This document shows positions 32,861 through 42,422 of a stretch of DNA of 49,048 nucleotides, piece by piece. The notes beneath the pieces were generated by a model, which saw only the letters and a program-made list of their open reading frames with translations, was not told the origin of the DNA and did not search any database. The first letter of the stretch is position 1. Each line of letters begins with the position of its first letter. The translations under genes were made by a program, and so were the position numbers. This DNA is from Actinokineospora spheciospongiae (GTDB lineage: Bacteria; Actinomycetota; Actinomycetes; Mycobacteriales; Pseudonocardiaceae), in assembly GCF_000564855.1 (NCBI RefSeq), contig NZ_AYXG01000071.1:1-49048 (forward strand). Reading direction: 5' to 3'.

Positions 32861-35800
32861 ATGATCCAACCCGAATGGCGACGGCGACGCCGCATCGCCC
32901 TCGGCATGGCGTTCAGCACGGCGCTGGCCAGCGTCATGCTCGCCACCGGCCCGAACGCGAGCGCCGCGCCGTCCACCCCGGCACCCTCCGACGAGGGCCA
33001 GGGCATCGGCAAGCACGACCTGGAGCTGCTGAACAAGGCCCGGCAGGCGGGCCAGAAGACCGTCAAGGTCCTGATCAGCACCACCGAGGGCGGCTCCGCG
33101 GCCAAGGTCGACGAGCTGACCAGGGCGGGCGCCGAGGTCGAGTACCGCAAGGACGACATCGGCTACGTCCGCGCCGAGGTCCCGGTCGACCAGGTCAAGA
33201 AGATCGCCAAGCTGCCCGGGGTCAGCGCGCTGGACCTCGACGAGAACGTCCCGCTGCCGGACCCGCAGCCCGCGGGCGCGGTCGACCCGACGCCGCAGCC
33301 CGCCCCGGGCCCGGCGACGCCGCGGGTGAACCCGTACATGCCGATCGGTGACACGAACGCCGCGCAGTTCGTCAACGACCACCCCACCTGGGACGGCCGC
33401 GGCACGACCGTCGCCATCATCGACTCCGGTGTGGACCTCGCCCACCCGTCGCTGAACACCACCAGCACCGGGCAGCGCAAGATCACCGACTGGGTGACCT
33501 ACACCGACCCCACGTTCACCGGCGGCGTCAACAACGACGACGACCCGACGTGGCTGCTGATGACCACCAAGACCACCGGCGCCGCCCAGGGCCTGCCCGG
33601 TGAGACCGGTGAGCTGCGCATCGGCACCTTCGACGAGCGCGACTCCCGCCTCGGCGGCGAGGTCGGCTCCGACGTCAACCGCGACGGCAACCCGGCCGGG
33701 TCCAAGGGCACCTTCGGCGTGCTGTGGAACCCGGCGACGAGCACCGTCTGGGTCGACACGAACCAGAACGGCACCTTCGCCGACGACAAGCCGATGACCG
33801 ACTACAAGGTCAAGTACGACATCGGCCAGTTCGGCACCGACAACCCGGCCACCGCGGTCAAGGAGTCGATGCCGTTCGTCGTGCAGACCGACCCGGCCAA
33901 CCAGGCCGTGAACATCGGCATCGTCTCCGGCGCGCACGGCTCGCACGTGGCGGGCATCGTCGCGGGCAACCGGCTCTTCGGCGGCACCGTGAACGGCGCG
34001 GCGCCCGGCGCCAACCTGGTCTCGGTGCGCGTCTGCCTGTTCGTCGACGGCTGCACCAACCACGCGCTGCTCGAGGGCATGATCTACGCCGCGTCGGTGG
34101 CCAACGTCGACGTGATCAACATGTCGATCGGCGGCCTGCCCGCGCTCAACGACGCCAACAACGCGCGCGCCGAGCTGTACGACCGGCTGATCAACACCTA
34201 CGACGTGAACATGTTCATCTCCGCGGGCAACTCCGGCGCGGGCTCGAACACCGTCGGCGACCCGTCGGTGGCCACCGACGTCGTCTCCGTGGGCTCCTAC
34301 ATCACCAAGGAGACCTGGCGCAGCAACTACGGCTCGGACCTGGGCGTCTCGGAGAGCCTGCACGGCTTCTCCTCGCGCGGTCCGCGCGAGGACGGCGGGT
34401 TCAAGCCGAACATCGTCGCCCCGGGTTCGGCGATCTCCACCGTGCCGACCTGGCAGCCGGGCCAGCCGGTGGCGGGCACCTACGAGCTGCCGCCGGGCTA
34501 CGCCCAGTTCAACGGCACCTCGATGGCCTCCCCGCAGGCCGCGGGCGCGGCGACGCTGCTGGTCAGCGCCGCCAAGGCCAAGGGCGTCCCGGCCGGGGCG
34601 GCGCAGATCCGCGCCGCGTTCTACTCGACCGCCCGGTTCGTCAACGGCCTCGGCGCCTACGAGCAGGGCAACGGCCTGATCGACGTGCGCAAGGCCTGGA
34701 ACCTGCTCAAGAACAACCCGAGCACGGTCGACATCACCACCTCGGTGCCGGTCAACACCGCGCTGTCCGCCTTCCTCAAGACCCCGGGCGTCGGCGTCGG
34801 CATCAACGACCGCGAGGGCGTGAAGCCGGGTGACGCCTACACCCGCACCTACACCCTGACCCGCACCAGCGGCCCGGCCTCGCCGGTGACCTACAAGGTC
34901 GACTGGGTGGGCAACGACGGCACCTTCAGCTCCGACAAGAAGGTGACGCTGCCGCTCAACAGCGCGGTCAAGTTCCCGGTGACGGTCAAGGCGGGGACCG
35001 CGGGCATCCACTCCGCGATCATGAACCTGGACAGCCCGACGACCGGGGCGATCGACGGCCAGACCCTCAACACCGTCGTCGCGGCCCAGGACTTCACCGC
35101 GGCCAACGGCTACACCGTGCGCAACGGCGGGCAGATCGGCCGCAACCAGTCGAAGTCGTACTTCTTCCGCGTCCCGCCGGGCACCCCGGCGTTCAAGGTC
35201 GACCTGCAGGGCGGCGGGACCACCCCGGGCGCGGGCCAGATCCGCTTCCTGCGGTTCCACCCGTACGGCGTCGGCATCGAGTCCAACTCCACGCCGAACT
35301 GCTACAACCCGTCGGTCTCCGGCTGCGACGCCGGTGACCCGACCAGCCGCACGGTCAGCAACCCGCAGGCCGGTGTGTGGGAGATCGTGGTGGAGGCCCG
35401 CCGCACCTCCGACGCCGCCACCGCGCCGTTCACGCTGACCGCCTCGGTGCTCGGCGCGACCGTGTCCCCGAACCCGGACACGATCGCCACGGCCACCAAG
35501 GGCACGCCGGTCGCCAGGACGTACACGCTGAAGAACCTGTTCGGCCCGTTCACCGGCAAGGCGAGCGGCACGAACCTGGGCAGCGCCAAGAAGGGCGTGC
35601 TGTCCATCGCGGACGGCGCGAGCCAGCAGTACCAGATCGCGGTGAGCCCGGGCTCCACGTCGCTGCGGGTCAAGATCGGCAACACCTCCGACGCGGGTGC
35701 CGACCTCGACCTGGCCGTGTACCGCTGCGCGCCGTCGTGCGCGCTGGTGGGCCAGTCGGCCGACGGCGACTCCGAGGAGGAGGTGACCATCGCCAACCCG

Positions 35801-36082
35801 GCGGCGGGCACCTACGTGGCGCTGGTCGACGGTTACGCGGTGCCCGCGGGCACCACGGACTACGACTACCTCGACGTGTTCACCAACCCGGCCTTCGGGT
35901 CGGTGGCGGTCACCGACGCCAACGCCAACCGGGCCGCGGGCGCGTCCTGGACGGTGCCGGGCACGGTGACGGCGAACCTGGCCCCGGCCGCGGGCCGGGT
36001 CCTGCTGGGCAACGTCGAGGTGCGCACCGACGCCGGTGTGCTCGTCGGCTCCGGCGACGTGGTCGTGCAAGCGGTTTCGTGA
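32861..36082 (+). CDS. Secreted S8 family serine peptidase (subtilase), large
   Basis: A 1073-aa exported protease. ATG 32861 follows GGAAGAAGGAA and begins a Sec or Tat-like signal (WRRRRRIALGMAFSTALASV, cleavage near NASA-APS). A propeptide (about 40-140, VKVLISTTEGGSAAKVDEL) precedes the catalytic domain: Asp188 in VAIIDSGVD, His359 in HGSHVAGIVAG, Ser554 in NGTSMASPQAAGAA. The Asp-His distance of 171 residues, against about 30 in subtilisin, reveals a long insert, as in tripeptidyl-peptidase-II-like subtilases. The C-terminal half has two beta-rich modules with the bacterial pre-peptidase look (SKSYFFRVPPGTPAFKVDLQ; ASQQYQIAVSPGSTSLRVKI). Single gene, closed by a double hairpin. Confidence 0.92.
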   Translation: MIQPEWRRRRRIALGMAFSTALASVMLATGPNASAAPSTPAPSDEGQGIGKHDLELLNKARQAGQKTVKVLISTTEGGSAAKVDELTRAGAEVEYRKDDIGYVRAEVPVDQVKKIAKLPGVSALDLDENVPLPDPQPAGAVDPTPQPAPGPATPRVNPYMPIGDTNAAQFVNDHPTWDGRGTTVAIIDSGVDLAHPSLNTTSTGQRKITDWVTYTDPTFTGGVNNDDDPTWLLMTTKTTGAAQGLPGETGELRIGTFDERDSRLGGEVGSDVNRDGNPAGSKGTFGVLWNPATSTVWVDTNQNGTFADDKPMTDYKVKYDIGQFGTDNPATAVKESMPFVVQTDPANQAVNIGIVSGAHGSHVAGIVAGNRLFGGTVNGAAPGANLVSVRVCLFVDGCTNHALLEGMIYAASVANVDVINMSIGGLPALNDANNARAELYDRLINTYDVNMFISAGNSGAGSNTVGDPSVATDVVSVGSYITKETWRSNYGSDLGVSESLHGFSSRGPREDGGFKPNIVAPGSAISTVPTWQPGQPVAGTYELPPGYAQFNGTSMASPQAAGAATLLVSAAKAKGVPAGAAQIRAAFYSTARFVNGLGAYEQGNGLIDVRKAWNLLKNNPSTVDITTSVPVNTALSAFLKTPGVGVGINDREGVKPGDAYTRTYTLTRTSGPASPVTYKVDWVGNDGTFSSDKKVTLPLNSAVKFPVTVKAGTAGIHSAIMNLDSPTTGAIDGQTLNTVVAAQDFTAANGYTVRNGGQIGRNQSKSYFFRVPPGTPAFKVDLQGGGTTPGAGQIRFLRFHPYGVGIESNSTPNCYNPSVSGCDAGDPTSRTVSNPQAGVWEIVVEARRTSDAATAPFTLTASVLGATVSPNPDTIATATKGTPVARTYTLKNLFGPFTGKASGTNLGSAKKGVLSIADGASQQYQIAVSPGSTSLRVKIGNTSDAGADLDLAVYRCAPSCALVGQSADGDSEEEVTIANPAAGTYVALVDGYAVPAGTTDYDYLDVFTNPAFGSVAVTDANANRAAGASWTVPGTVTANLAPAAGRVLLGNVEVRTDAGVLVGSGDVVVQAVS

Positions 36083-36089
36083 CCTGCCG

Positions 36090-36149
36090 CACCGGGTGAG
36101 CACCCGGTGGTCGACGGCTGCGGGGACCTGCCCTTCCGGGCAGGTCCCC
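36090..36149 (+). terminator. Double hairpin terminator after the subtilase
   Basis: CACCGGGTG (36090-36098) with CACCCGGTG (36101-36109), then GGGGACCTGCCC (36122-36133), loop TTCC, and GGGCAGGTCCCC (36138-36149). The second, a perfect 12-bp stem followed by GTTGTCATTT, is the stronger terminator. Confidence 0.8.
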
Positions 36150-36226
36150 GTTGTCATTTCCGCCAACCCGAGGCACATGTCTCTTTCTCGCCAGACCAGC
36201 GGGTCCGCCGCCGGCAGCATGGTCCG

Positions 36227-37696
36227 GTGTTGATCGACCCGGAGCTGGCCCACCGCGCCGCCGCCGTCCGCGACACGCGGTTCGACGGGCAGCTGATCCT
36301 GGCTGTCCGCACGACCGGGGTCTACTGCAGGCCCGCCTGCCCGGCGGCCACCGCCCGGCGGCGCACCGCCGAGTTCTTCCCCACCGCCGCGGCGGCCCAG
36401 CAGCAGGGCTACCGCGCCTGCCTGCGCTGCCTGCCCGACGTCGTCCCCGGCTCCCCGGAGTGGAACACCCGCGGCGACCTGGCGGGTCGGGCGATGCGGC
36501 TGATCCTCGACGGGGTCATCGAGCGGGAGGGCGTGCCGGGCCTGGCGCGGCGGGTGGGCTACTCCGAGCGGCACCTGACCCGGGTGCTCACCGCGGAGCT
36601 GGGCGCGGGCCCGCTGGCGCTGGCCAGGGCGCAGCGCGCGCACCTGGCCCGGCTGCTGATCGAGACGACCGCGCTGACGGTGTCGGACGTGGCGTTCGCC
36701 TCCGGCTTCGCCAGCGTCCGCCAGTTCAACGACACGGTCCGCTCCGTGTTCGCCGCCACCCCCTCGGAGCTGCGCACGGCCGCGAGCCGCCGGGTCGGGC
36801 GAAGACGCCACCCCGCCACCCCCGGCCGCGTCACCCTCCGCCTCCCCGTGCGGACCCCGTTCGACGCCGCGGGCATCCTGGCGTTCCTCGGCGCCCGCGC
36901 CATCCCCGGGGTCGAGAGCGCCTCCCCCGGCCGCTACGCCCGCACCCTGCGCCTGCCGCACGGCCCCGCCACCGCCCACCTGCGCCCCGCGGGCACCCAC
37001 GTCGAGTGCACCCTCCGCCTGGCCGACCTGCGCGACCTGGGCACCGCCGTGGCCCGCCTCCGCCGCCTCTTCGACCTCGACGCCGACCCCACCGCGATCG
37101 ACCGGGTGCTGGCGGCGGACCCGGCCCTGGCCCCGTCGGTGGCGGCCATCCCCGGCATCCGCGTCCCCGGCAGCGTGGACGGCACCGAGACGGTGCTGCG
37201 CGCCCTGCTGGGCCAGCAGCTCACGGTGTCGGCGGCCCGGGCCGCCGCCCGCCGGTTGAGCGACTCGGTGGGTGAGCCGCTGCCCGCGCCGGACGGTGAG
37301 CTGACGACGCTGTTCCCGTCGGCGGCGGCGGTGGCCGAGCGGGGGGCGGAGGTGTTGGCGGGGCCGACCCGGCGGGTGGACACGATCCGGGCCGTGTGCG
37401 CCGCGATCGCCTCCGGGGAGCTGGAGTTGCACGTGGGGGTCGATCCGGAGACGTTGCGGTCCCGGTTGCAGTCCTATCCGGGGATCGGGCCGTCGACCGC
37501 CGGGTACGTGGTCATGCGGTTGCTCGGGGAGCCGGACATCCTGCCGCCCAACGACATCGCGGTGCGGACGGGTGCGGGTCCCGTTATGTCCACATCGGAC
37601 GATTCCGGGGATCGTGGGCGGTTGTGGAGCCCGTGGCGCTCCTACGCCGGAATGCACCTGTGGCGGGCCACTGCCCGCGCGACACCGGAGCCCTAG
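36227..37696 (+). CDS. Ada-AlkA fusion: methylphosphotriester sensor/regulator with 3-methyladenine glycosylase
   Basis: A 489-aa three-module protein of the adaptive response. Residues 1-80: Ada zinc domain, with four Cys (YCRPACP and RACLRCLPD), one of which would take the methyl group from phosphotriesters. Residues about 90-190: AraC-type HTH (GLARRVGYSERHLTRVLTAE, VSDVAFASGFASVRQFNDTV). Residues about 200-489: AlkA N-domain and helix-hairpin-helix glycosylase (LQSYPGIGPSTAGYVVMRLL, with catalytic Asp in LPPNDIAVRTG). It senses and repairs alkylated DNA in one chain. GTG 36227, preferred over TTG 36230. The end overlaps convergent sbcC by 4 nt. The O6-guanine transferase part of Ada is absent. 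Confidence 0.92.
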   Translation: MLIDPELAHRAAAVRDTRFDGQLILAVRTTGVYCRPACPAATARRRTAEFFPTAAAAQQQGYRACLRCLPDVVPGSPEWNTRGDLAGRAMRLILDGVIEREGVPGLARRVGYSERHLTRVLTAELGAGPLALARAQRAHLARLLIETTALTVSDVAFASGFASVRQFNDTVRSVFAATPSELRTAASRRVGRRRHPATPGRVTLRLPVRTPFDAAGILAFLGARAIPGVESASPGRYARTLRLPHGPATAHLRPAGTHVECTLRLADLRDLGTAVARLRRLFDLDADPTAIDRVLAADPALAPSVAAIPGIRVPGSVDGTETVLRALLGQQLTVSAARAAARRLSDSVGEPLPAPDGELTTLFPSAAAVAERGAEVLAGPTRRVDTIRAVCAAIASGELELHVGVDPETLRSRLQSYPGIGPSTAGYVVMRLLGEPDILPPNDIAVRTGAGPVMSTSDDSGDRGRLWSPWRSYAGMHLWRATARATPEP

Positions 37697-40653
37697 ACGC
37701 CGGTCACCTGGATGGTGGAGCCGGTGCGGGCCTTGGCGACGCGGAGGCGGACGGGGACGCGTTGGCGGAGTTCTTCGACGTGGGAGACCAGGCCGACCAC
37801 CCGGCCGCCGGAGCGGAGGTCGTCGAGGATGGTCATGACGTCGTCGAGGGTGTTGGCGTCGAGGGTGCCGAAGCCCTCGTCGACGAAGAGGGTGTCGAGG
37901 AGGGCTCCGCCGGATTCGGCGGCGACCACGTCGGCCAGGCCGAGGGCCAGGGCCAGGGAGGCGATGAAGGACTCGCCGCCGGAGAGGGTCTTGGCGGGGC
38001 GGACCCGGCCGGAGTAGTCGTCGAGGACGTCGAGGCCGAGGCCGCCGCGGGTGCCGTGCCTGCCCGCCGCCGCCGAGTGCTGGAAGGAGTAGCGGCCCTG
38101 GCTCATCTCGCGGAGGCGGGCGGAGGCCGACAGGGCCACCTCCTCCAGGCGGGCCGCGAGGACGTAGGAGCGCAGCGACATCTTGGCGGCGTTCTGGCCG
38201 CGGCCGTTGACCACGTCGGTCAGGGCGTCGAGTTCGGCGAAGTCCGCTTCCACCGGGGCCAGGGCCGTCCACGCCGCGCGCAGGCGCTTGCCGAGGTCGC
38301 GGACGTCGACGAAGCGGGCGTGCGCCTGCTGGGCCGACGCGTACGCCTGCTGGGCGTCGGCGCGGGCGACGGCGGCGGCTTCCACCAGTGGCCCGAGGTC
38401 GACCGCCGTGTCCGGGAGGACGCCGGACAGGTCCGGGTCCGACAGGGTCGCCCGGTGTTGCTTCTCCGCGGCGGCGGCGTCGGCGAGCCTGCCCCGGAGC
38501 TTGTCGACGACGGTGTCCTCGCGGGCCGCGCCCAGCGCCTCGCCCGGTGAACCGAACCCGGCGAGGGTGACCGCGTCGCGCACCGCGCGCTCCTGCTCGA
38601 CCACCCGCTCCCGGGCCGCCGCCAGCGCGGCGCACGCGTCCGCCAGCCGGTCCACCAGCGCGACCCGGCGCTGCACGTCGCCCACCCGGTCGGCGACGGT
38701 GGCGAACGACCCGCGCGCCCGCTCCACCGTGGACCGGCGTTCCGCGATCACCGCCACCAACTGCACCCGGGTGGACCCCAGCGACGCCAGGGTGCGGTCC
38801 AGTTCGTCGCGCCGCGCCCGCAACCCCTCCGCGTCCTGCTCGACGTCCTGGAGTTCCTTCTCCAGCACCTCGAACCGGGCCGCGGCCTCGCGGGCCGCCT
38901 CGAACCGGGTGCGGACCTCGGCGGACTCGGCGTCGAGGTCGACCTCCGCCCACGGGGTGAGCCGCGCCAGCAGCGCGTCGACCGCCGCCTGGGCCGCGAC
39001 GACCTGTTCCCGCCCGCGTTCCCTGGCCCGCAGCGCCTGCTGCTCGGCCTCCTGCGCGGCCCGCTCGTCGGCGGCCGTGGCCACGACGTCCGAGGGGTGC
39101 GCGGGCACCGGGTGCGCCGCGGACCCGCAGACCGGGCACGGCTGCCCGTCGGCCAGCCCGGCGGCCAGTTCCGCCGCCATCCCGTCCAGCCGCGCCTGCC
39201 GCAGCACCTGCACCCGCTCGCGGGCGTCCTGGTGGGCGTCGACGACCTCGCGGTCGTGGTCCCGGGCGTCCTCCAGGGCCGCGCGGGCGCGCGGCAGCCC
39301 GTCCCGGTCGCGCGCGGCGGCGGCCAGTTCGTCGCGCCGGGCCCGCAGCCCGTCCACCGCGGCCCCGGCCGCGGTGGCCTCCGCCAGCGCCTCCCGCGCC
39401 GCCGCGATCCGCTCGGGGAACCCGGAGAGCCGCGACGCCACGCGAACCCGTTCGTCCTCCGCCGACCCGACCTGCCGCAGCAGCACCGACAGCCGTTCCT
39501 CGTCCTGCTCCTGCCGGTCCGCCTCGGCGACCAGCCCGCCCAGCGCCCCGGCTTCCTCGCGCAGCCCACCGGCCAGCGCCCGCAGTTCCTCGACGTCCGA
39601 GGACACCGGGAGCCCGTGCCGCTCCGCCGCGTCCGCGTGTTCCCGGACGGCGGCCTCCGCGACCTCGACGGCCCGCCGGGCCCGCCGCGACTGCTCCTCG
39701 GCGGCCACCACCGGCTGCGCCCGCCGGGCGTCGTCCAGCTCCGCGCGCCACGCCGCCCTGGCCCCGGCCTGCGCGGCCAGTTCCGCCAGTTCGTCGGTGG
39801 CCCGGCGGACCCGCCGCGCCTTCTCCGCCAGCGACTTCCCCCGGGCCAGTTCCTCCTCGGCCTCGGTCCGCATGGCGGCGGTCCGCTCCACCGCCGCCGA
39901 GGTCTCCCGGTCCAGGACCGCCGCGGCCGAGACGACCCCGTCCAGCCACTCGACGTCCGGTTCCTCCGGCGGCTCGTCCCCGGCGGCCTGCGCGAAGCGG
40001 GCCAGCAGCTCGCCCGCGCCGACCCTGGCCCGGTCCAGTTCGCGGCGCCGCTCCTGGCGGCGGTCGCGGAACCAGCGCTCGACGCGCTCGAAGTTCTGCG
40101 TGCCGAACAGCTTCTCCAGCAGCGTCTCGCGCTCGTCGGTGCTCGACCGCAGGAACCGGGCGAAGTCGCCCTGCGGCAGCAGGACCACCTGGAAGAACTG
40201 GTCCTTGGTCATGCCAAGGAGCCGCTCCACGGTGTCGGCGACCTCGTCGATGCGGGTGATGCCGTCCGGGGCGTGCCCGGAGGGGGCGGTGCCGACCCAG
40301 CTCAGCGACACCTTGGCGTTCTGCGTGGTGACGCCCGCGCCGCGCTTCTTGGGGCGCTCGTACTCCGGGGAGCGCACGATCCGCAGCCGGTGCGACTGCA
40401 CGGTGAGGTCGAGGGCGACCTGGGTGTGCAGGTCGGCGGAGGCGTGGTCGCAGCGCAGCCGCTTGGTCTCGCCGCGCATCCCGGGCACCGAGCCGAACAG
40501 CGCGAACGCCACCGCGTCGAGCAGCGTGGTCTTGCCCGCGCCGGTGTCGCCGTGCAGCAGGAACAGGCCCTCGGCGCCGAGCACGTCGAAGTCGACCTCC
40601 TCGGTGCCCGCGTACGGCCCGAACGCCGACAGCTCCAACCGGTGCAGCCTCAC
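37693..40653 (-). CDS. sbcC: DNA repair exonuclease subunit SbcC (Rad50-like)
   Basis: A 986-aa SMC-like ATPase working with SbcD on hairpins and DNA double-strand ends. The N-terminal LELSAFGPYAGTEEVDFDVL and Walker A GDTGAGKTTLLDA open the head. Long Arg/Ala/Glu-rich coiled coils flank the zinc hook CPVCGSAAHPVP (near the middle). The C-terminal head has the signature LSGGESFIASLALALGLADV and Walker B LLDTLFVDEGFGTLD. GTG 40653 overlaps the sbcD stop (GTGA). The much longer open frame upstream is an sbcD antisense-phase shadow. Confidence 0.95.
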   Translation of the reverse strand: MRLHRLELSAFGPYAGTEEVDFDVLGAEGLFLLHGDTGAGKTTLLDAVAFALFGSVPGMRGETKRLRCDHASADLHTQVALDLTVQSHRLRIVRSPEYERPKKRGAGVTTQNAKVSLSWVGTAPSGHAPDGITRIDEVADTVERLLGMTKDQFFQVVLLPQGDFARFLRSSTDERETLLEKLFGTQNFERVERWFRDRRQERRRELDRARVGAGELLARFAQAAGDEPPEEPDVEWLDGVVSAAAVLDRETSAAVERTAAMRTEAEEELARGKSLAEKARRVRRATDELAELAAQAGARAAWRAELDDARRAQPVVAAEEQSRRARRAVEVAEAAVREHADAAERHGLPVSSDVEELRALAGGLREEAGALGGLVAEADRQEQDEERLSVLLRQVGSAEDERVRVASRLSGFPERIAAAREALAEATAAGAAVDGLRARRDELAAAARDRDGLPRARAALEDARDHDREVVDAHQDARERVQVLRQARLDGMAAELAAGLADGQPCPVCGSAAHPVPAHPSDVVATAADERAAQEAEQQALRARERGREQVVAAQAAVDALLARLTPWAEVDLDAESAEVRTRFEAAREAAARFEVLEKELQDVEQDAEGLRARRDELDRTLASLGSTRVQLVAVIAERRSTVERARGSFATVADRVGDVQRRVALVDRLADACAALAAARERVVEQERAVRDAVTLAGFGSPGEALGAAREDTVVDKLRGRLADAAAAEKQHRATLSDPDLSGVLPDTAVDLGPLVEAAAVARADAQQAYASAQQAHARFVDVRDLGKRLRAAWTALAPVEADFAELDALTDVVNGRGQNAAKMSLRSYVLAARLEEVALSASARLREMSQGRYSFQHSAAAGRHGTRGGLGLDVLDDYSGRVRPAKTLSGGESFIASLALALGLADVVAAESGGALLDTLFVDEGFGTLDANTLDDVMTILDDLRSGGRVVGLVSHVEELRQRVPVRLRVAKARTGSTIQVTGV

Positions 40654-41795
40654 CGGCGACCCTCCGCGGCCACGGCGGCCAGCGCCTCGCGCAGCAGCGC
40701 CTCCTCGGTCCCGGTCGGCTCGCTGCCGCGCACGTCGGTGACGAAGCAGCAGGCGACCTCCTCGTCCGGTTTGCCGCGCACGGCCTCGCGGTAGCGCAGC
40801 TCCGCCGTCCCGCCCTCCGGGTTCCACTCCAGGTGCGCCGCGTGCGGGAACCGCTCCCGCAACCGGCGCATGGCGTCCAGCGGCCGGACCCGGTCGGTCA
40901 GTTCCACGCTGAGGAACTTGTCCACCAGCGGTTCGTGCGCCGGGTCCACCAGCAGGTCCTCCAGTTCCCCGCGCACCGAGGCCAGTTCGCGCGGCACCGG
41001 CAGCTCGCGCCGCTCGACGCCGAGCAGCCCGCCCGCGTCGAACTCCACCAGCCACACGGACTTGCGCTGCCGGGCCTCGGAGAACGAGTACGCCAGCGGG
41101 CTGCCCGAGTAGCGCAGGTTCTCCGCGAGCACCTGCGGGCCGTGCAGGTGCCCGAGCGCCACGTAGTCCACGCCGTCGAAGGTCGAGTCGGGCACGTGCG
41201 GCACCCCGCCGACGGCGATGGTCCGCTCGGAGTCGCTGACCTCGCCCCCGGTCACGAAGGCGTGCGCGAGGACCACCGACCGCGTGCCCTCCGGCCGCCC
41301 GGCCAGGTCCTCGCGCACCCGGCGCATCGCCTCGCCGAGCACGCCGCTGTGCCCGCGCAGCTCCGGCATGCCCAGGGCGTGCCGGGCGGGTTCGGGTTCG
41401 AGGTAGGGGATGCCGTAGAGGGCGACCGGGCCGTGCGCGTCGGCCAGCAGCACCGGCCGGTGCAGGTCGGCGGCGGTGGTGCGCAGGTGCAGCCCGCCCG
41501 CCTCGGCGAACCCGGCGAACGCCCCCAGCCGCGCGGCCGAGTCGTGGTTGCCCGGGGTGATCACGATCCGCGCGCCCGCCTCGGCGAGCCTGCCCAGCAC
41601 CCGCGTGCAGGTGGCCACCGCCTCGGCGGAGGGCACCGCGCGGTCGTAGAGGTCGCCGGACACCACGACCGCGTCGACGCGCTCGTCGGTGACCAGGTCG
41701 GCGAGGCCGCCGAGCACGGTCTCCTGTTCGGCGAGCAGGTCGCGGCCGTGGAACGTGCGCCCGACGTGCCAGTCGGAGGTGTGCAGCACGCGCAT
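40650..41795 (-). CDS. sbcD: DNA repair exonuclease subunit SbcD (Mre11-like)
   Basis: A 381-aa calcineurin-like metallo-nuclease. Metal motifs: TSDWHVGRTFHGRDL, SGDLYDRAVPS, TPGNHDSAARL, LAHAFVTGGE and DYVALGHLHGPQ, all five phosphodiesterase blocks. The C-terminal capping domain (RELPVPRELASVRGELEDLL) follows. ATG 41795 puts the first Asp at the usual place. First gene of sbcDC. Mn-dependent endo/exonuclease on hairpin or protein-blocked ends. Confidence 0.95.
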   Translation of the reverse strand: MRVLHTSDWHVGRTFHGRDLLAEQETVLGGLADLVTDERVDAVVVSGDLYDRAVPSAEAVATCTRVLGRLAEAGARIVITPGNHDSAARLGAFAGFAEAGGLHLRTTAADLHRPVLLADAHGPVALYGIPYLEPEPARHALGMPELRGHSGVLGEAMRRVREDLAGRPEGTRSVVLAHAFVTGGEVSDSERTIAVGGVPHVPDSTFDGVDYVALGHLHGPQVLAENLRYSGSPLAYSFSEARQRKSVWLVEFDAGGLLGVERRELPVPRELASVRGELEDLLVDPAHEPLVDKFLSVELTDRVRPLDAMRRLRERFPHAAHLEWNPEGGTAELRYREAVRGKPDEEVACCFVTDVRGSEPTGTEEALLREALAAVAAEGRR

Positions 41796-41870
41796 GAGCG
41801 ACCACGGTAGGACGTCGGTGCGCCGGGCCGGGGCAGACACGCCGACCGAACGCGCGTTCGACCCGCCGAC

Positions 41871-42356
41871 CTACTGCGCGGCGGGCAGCGGGCGCCCCGT
41901 CTCCAGGTAGGACTTGAGGCTGGAGGCCACCAGCGGCCAGCCCTCGCCGACCATCGCCCGAACGGTGCTGCCCTGGTCGAACCCGCCGTGCACCACGGTG
42001 AGCTTGACCAGCGCGCCCTCCGGTTCGATCTCGAAGGTGACCCGCGAGCGGGACTCCGCGGCGAGCCGGGCGCGCAGTTCCTCGGCGATGCCCACGCGCT
42101 CGGCCCAGGTGGTGGTGAAGGTGTGCCAGGTGTAGCTCAGCCGCCGGGGCGGGTCGGACTCCAGCACCACCTGCTCCGGGTCGTCCTCGCCGTCCCAGGT
42201 CATGGGGGCGCCCTCGTCCCAGGTGGAGAGCTGTTCGGTGCCCCACCAGTACTCGCGGGTGAAGGCGGGGTCGGTCAGCGCCCGCCACAGCTTCTCGGGG
42301 GTGGTGTCGATGTAGGTGGTGTAGACGAAGTCGGGGTCGGTCACGGGGTTCTCCAT
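41871..42356 (-). CDS. SRPBCC / AHSA1-like protein
   Basis: A 161-aa START-like beta-barrel protein. Typical blocks: YTTYIDTTPEKLWRALTDPA, FTREYWWG, DPPRRLSYTWHT, RVTFEIEPEGALVKLTVVHG and GWPLVASSLKSYLETG. Members bind hydrophobic ligands; in actinomycetes they are commonly paired with an ArsR regulator. No ArsR gene is present, but the 66 bp between the rmuC stop and this ATG encode in frame a helix that looks like an ArsR C-terminus. Start ATG 42356; ligand unknown. Confidence 0.85.
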   Translation of the reverse strand: MENPVTDPDFVYTTYIDTTPEKLWRALTDPAFTREYWWGTEQLSTWDEGAPMTWDGEDDPEQVVLESDPPRRLSYTWHTFTTTWAERVGIAEELRARLAAESRSRVTFEIEPEGALVKLTVVHGGFDQGSTVRAMVGEGWPLVASSLKSYLETGRPLPAAQ

Positions 42357-42422
42357 GCGGCGCTTGAGGTCGGCGAGGGCTTGCGCGCGAGGGCGGTCGT
42401 AGCGCCGAATCCAGCGGTCGGC

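Noticed and set aside
32732..39949. A 2405-codon open frame on the minus strand
   Set aside because: It is almost wholly Arg/Gly/Ala/Pro and lies antisense or out of phase to the subtilase, ada-alkA and sbcC genes, which have clear motifs. Long shadows arise from the high GC third position.
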